64,000 nucleotides of DNA from Amycolatopsis sp. NBC_01488 (GTDB lineage: Bacteria; Actinomycetota; Actinomycetes; Mycobacteriales; Pseudonocardiaceae). The stretch is from positions 5,117,001 to 5,181,000 of the forward strand of contig NZ_CP109434.1 in assembly GCF_036227105.1 (NCBI RefSeq), read 5' to 3'. The translations under genes and the position numbers were made by a program. Below, piece by piece: positions 61,849 to 64,000 of this stretch; position 1 is the first letter of the stretch, and every line of letters starts with the position of its first letter. The notes beneath the pieces were generated by a model that did not search any database, was not told where the DNA came from, and worked only from the letters and a program-made list of their open reading frames with translations.

Positions 61849-63063
61849 ATGCCCGACATCACCTTCCTGCCCTACCCCGCCTACGGCCACATGACGCCGG
61901 TGCTGCCGGTGGTCGCCGAGCTCGTCCGGCGCGGGCACCGGGTCACCTGCTTCACCTCCGGCGAGTTCGCCGACCGGGTCGCCGCTACCGGCGCCCGTGC
62001 CGCGGACTACGGCTGCGACCTGTCCACCGCGCAGCCGGACATCACGAACGCCGACGAGGCCGCCCGGGCGCCGCTGGACCTGCTCGAGCAGAGCATGGCC
62101 GTGCTGCCCGCCGTGGACCGCCTGCCCGCGCCGGACCTGCTCGTCTACGACACGACGCTGTGGGCGCCGGGCCGGCTGCTGGCCCGGAAGCGGAAGCTGC
62201 CGACCGTGCAGCTTTCGGCGACGGTGGCGTCGAACGAGCACTTCTCGCTGACCAAGGAGAACCAGACCTTCGGCGAGGCGGTCGACCCGGCGCACCCGGC
62301 GATCGCCCGGTTCGTCACGCGCCTGGGCGAGTACTTGGCCGACCACGGCCTCGGGGCGCTGACGCTGGAGGAGTTCTTCACCGGCGGTGACGAGTTCACG
62401 CTGGTGTTCCTGCCCCGCGCGTTCCAGCCGGCCGGGGAGACGTTCGACGAGCGGTTCGCCTTCGTGGGGCCGCCGGCCGGGGCGCCGGCCGGTTCGTGGC
62501 GGCCGCCCGCCGACGGCCGTCCGGTCGTGCTGATCACCTTGGGCACGACCGTCAACGACCGGCCGGAGTTCTTCCGCACCTGCGCCGAGGCGTTCGCGGG
62601 CCTGCCGTGGCAGGTCGTGCTCACCTTGGGGAACCGGGTCGATCCGGCGACGCTGGGGCCGTTGCCGGCCAATGTGGAGGCCCACCGCTGGATCGCGCAC
62701 GGCGACGTCCTGCCGCACTGCTCGGTGTTCCTCTGCCAGGGCGGGATGGGCAGCCTGATGGAGGCGCTGTTCTTCGCCGTCCCCGTGATCGCCGTGCCGC
62801 ACCACCCGGAGCAGCACATCAACGCCCGGCAGATCCGGCGGCTCGGCCTGGGTGCCTCCCTGGACAAGGAAACCGTGACCGCCGCGCGGATCCGGGACAC
62901 GGTGCTCGCCGTCGACCGCGACCAGGACGTGCGCCGGCGCGTCGAGCTGATGCGGCGCGAGGTGCGCGCCGCGGGCGGGGCGGTCCGGGCCGCCGTCGAA
63001 ATCGAAGCCGTCGAAAGCGAAGCCAGAGCCGCCGCGAACCTGGCCGAAGGGAGCCGGAAGTGA
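61849..63063 (+). CDS. Macrolide-type glycosyltransferase (GT1)
   Basis: A 404-residue GT-B enzyme, third in the cluster. The start ITFLPYPAYGHMTPVLPVVA has the His base. The middle LVYDTTLWAPGRLLARK and VASNEHFSLTKEN resemble the 38205 enzyme closely. The donor site is VVLITLGTTVNDRPEFFRTC and HRWIAHGDVLPHCSVFLCQG then GMGSLMEALFFAVPVIAVPH. The two similar enzymes suggest either successive sugar additions or one pathway and one self-resistance enzyme. The stop overlaps the P450 start by four bases (GTGA), so the two are co-translated. Confidence 0.92.
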   Translation: MPDITFLPYPAYGHMTPVLPVVAELVRRGHRVTCFTSGEFADRVAATGARAADYGCDLSTAQPDITNADEAARAPLDLLEQSMAVLPAVDRLPAPDLLVYDTTLWAPGRLLARKRKLPTVQLSATVASNEHFSLTKENQTFGEAVDPAHPAIARFVTRLGEYLADHGLGALTLEEFFTGGDEFTLVFLPRAFQPAGETFDERFAFVGPPAGAPAGSWRPPADGRPVVLITLGTTVNDRPEFFRTCAEAFAGLPWQVVLTLGNRVDPATLGPLPANVEAHRWIAHGDVLPHCSVFLCQGGMGSLMEALFFAVPVIAVPHHPEQHINARQIRRLGLGASLDKETVTAARIRDTVLAVDRDQDVRRRVELMRREVRAAGGAVRAAVEIEAVESEARAAANLAEGSRK

Positions 63064-64000
63064 CCGAGCCGTCGCCGTTGCCCGTCAAGCGGAGCTGCCC
63101 GTTCGACCCGCCGGACGAGTACCGGACCCGGCGGGGGATCAGCCCGCTGGCGTTCGAAGCCAGTCCCGGCCCGGCCACCGGCTGGCTGGTGACCAAGCTG
63201 TCCGACGTCCGCACGGTGCTGGCCGACGCCCGGTTCAGCCACCGCAACGACCTCGTCGCGCTCGCGGTGCCGCCGCCGTTCCCGATGGACACCTACGAAC
63301 CCGAGCCGGCCGCACCCGGTGCGTTCCCGAAGATGGACGGTGCCGACCACGCGCGGTACCGGAAGCTGATCGCGAAGTACTTCACCGTGCGGCGCACCCG
63401 GGAGCTGATCCCGGCCGCGGAGCGGATCGCCTCCGAGCTGCTGGACGCGATGGCCTCGGGAGGTGCCGGGGCCGAACTGGTCACCGCGTACGCCGAGCCG
63501 CTGGCCACCCGGCTGATGTGTGAACTGGTCGGAGTGCCGGAGTCCGACCGCGAAGAACTGTTGCACCATTTGAACGTCGTGGCCCGGATGCGGTATTCGC
63601 TGGAGGAACTGATCGCCGCGATCACCGTCGTCGGCGGCACGCTGGAGCGGCTCGTCGACGCGGCGTTCGACGACCCGCGCGACGACCTGCTCGGCGAGCT
63701 GGCCCGTACCGGCGAGCTCGACCGGCCGGAGCTGGTGAACCTGGCCTGGGCGCTGATCGGCGGCGGGTTCGACACGACGACGAACATGCTGGCACTGGGC
63801 ACCTTCGCGCTGTTCGAGCACCGCGACCAGCTGGAGCGGCTGCAGGCCGAACCGGCGCGGTGGCCCAACGCCGTCGAAGAACTCCTGCGGTACTTGACGG
63901 TCTCGCACCTCGGCGCGAGCCGGGCGGCACTGGCGGACGTCGAACTGGGCGGCCAGGTGATCCGCGAAGGCGAGACCGTGGTCGTCGCGCTCCCGGCGGC
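63060..64000 (+). CDS. Cytochrome P450 (cut by window end)
   Basis: The first 313 residues of a bacterial P450, beginning at GTG 63060. Seen: MDGADHARYRKLIAKYFTVR (helix C, heme-propionate contact), the oxygen-binding helix I as LIGGGFDTTTNMLALGTFAL (Asp-Thr pair, replacing the common GHETT), and the ExxR pair in VEELLRYL. The heme-ligand cysteine region lies beyond the window. It likely hydroxylates the polyketide or sugar late in the pathway. Translational coupling to the glycosyltransferase supports a tailoring role. Confidence 0.92.
   Translation, partial: MTEPSPLPVKRSCPFDPPDEYRTRRGISPLAFEASPGPATGWLVTKLSDVRTVLADARFSHRNDLVALAVPPPFPMDTYEPEPAAPGAFPKMDGADHARYRKLIAKYFTVRRTRELIPAAERIASELLDAMASGGAGAELVTAYAEPLATRLMCELVGVPESDREELLHHLNVVARMRYSLEELIAAITVVGGTLERLVDAAFDDPRDDLLGELARTGELDRPELVNLAWALIGGGFDTTTNMLALGTFALFEHRDQLERLQAEPARWPNAVEELLRYLTVSHLGASRAALADVELGGQVIREGETVVVALPA

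Overview
The window is high-GC actinomycete DNA with GTG/TTG starts, GA-rich ribosome sites and long perfect-palindrome terminators. The families present (LGFP-repeat muramidase, ECF sigma/zinc-finger anti-sigma pair, PltA-type halogenase, macrolide-type glycosyltransferases) suggest a Pseudonocardiales member such as Amycolatopsis. That placement is inference.

Region 1 (1-20.3 kb) is ordinary but eroded chromosome. Small metabolic and regulatory genes lie among at least six gene remnants. The remnants are two pieces of copper P-type ATPase, an ABC substrate-binding protein, a DJ-1/PfpI gene, a sigma-factor tail and an ornithine cyclodeaminase. An intact CopC-like gene and an ECF sigma/anti-sigma pair suggest a decayed copper-handling locus. 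Two regulator/enzyme pairs carry clean palindromic operators (MarR/esterase, TetR/epoxide hydrolase). Secreted enzymes include a GH25 muramidase with LGFP repeats and a GH64 glucanase with a CBM6-like module.

Region 2 (20.8-64 kb, running off the right edge) is a natural-product gene cluster. It holds deoxysugar genes (2,3-dehydratase, 3-ketoreductase, 4-ketoreductase-like), three macrolide-type glycosyltransferases, one bimodular type I PKS subunit (KS-AT-KR-ACP / KS-AT-DH-ER-KR-ACP, both ATs with malonyl motifs) with docking regions at both ends, and a drug-type ABC exporter. A complete pyrrole-2-carboxyl-carrier pathway is split over two places: prolyl dehydrogenase plus proline adenylation enzyme at 39.5-42 kb, and PltL-like carrier protein plus PltA-like halogenase at 58.7-60.3 kb. 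The expected product is a glycosylated polyketide bearing a chlorinated pyrrole. The remaining PKS subunits, thioesterase, NDP-glucose synthase and 4,6-dehydratase are not in the window.

Between the two pyrrole blocks (45-58 kb) is a set that resembles aromatic catabolism placed inside the cluster. It contains a luciferase-like monooxygenase, a stand-alone acyltransferase, a short PaaK-like adenylating enzyme, a DAO-type oxidase, a meta-cleavage-type hydrolase, an extradiol dioxygenase, an M20-like protein lacking its metal ligands, a Rieske oxygenase, UbiX, UbiD, isocitrate lyase and an unrecognised 215-residue protein. Tight overlaps make 50.1-54.9 kb one operon. I infer that it makes or remodels an unusual building block. 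This is the part most likely to be undescribed. A tRNA-Trp-like gene sits in the middle of it.

Two sets of shared intergenic motifs were found. A GGGGAA-centred dyad resembling PAS-LuxR operators lies at five cluster promoters. CAACTWWGGTTGT followed by (A/G)C(G/A)ACCTT lies near the GH64 gene, the ABC transporter and the GH20/GPP34 pair. Three copies of a 46-48 bp perfect hairpin lie at gene 3' ends across the cluster.
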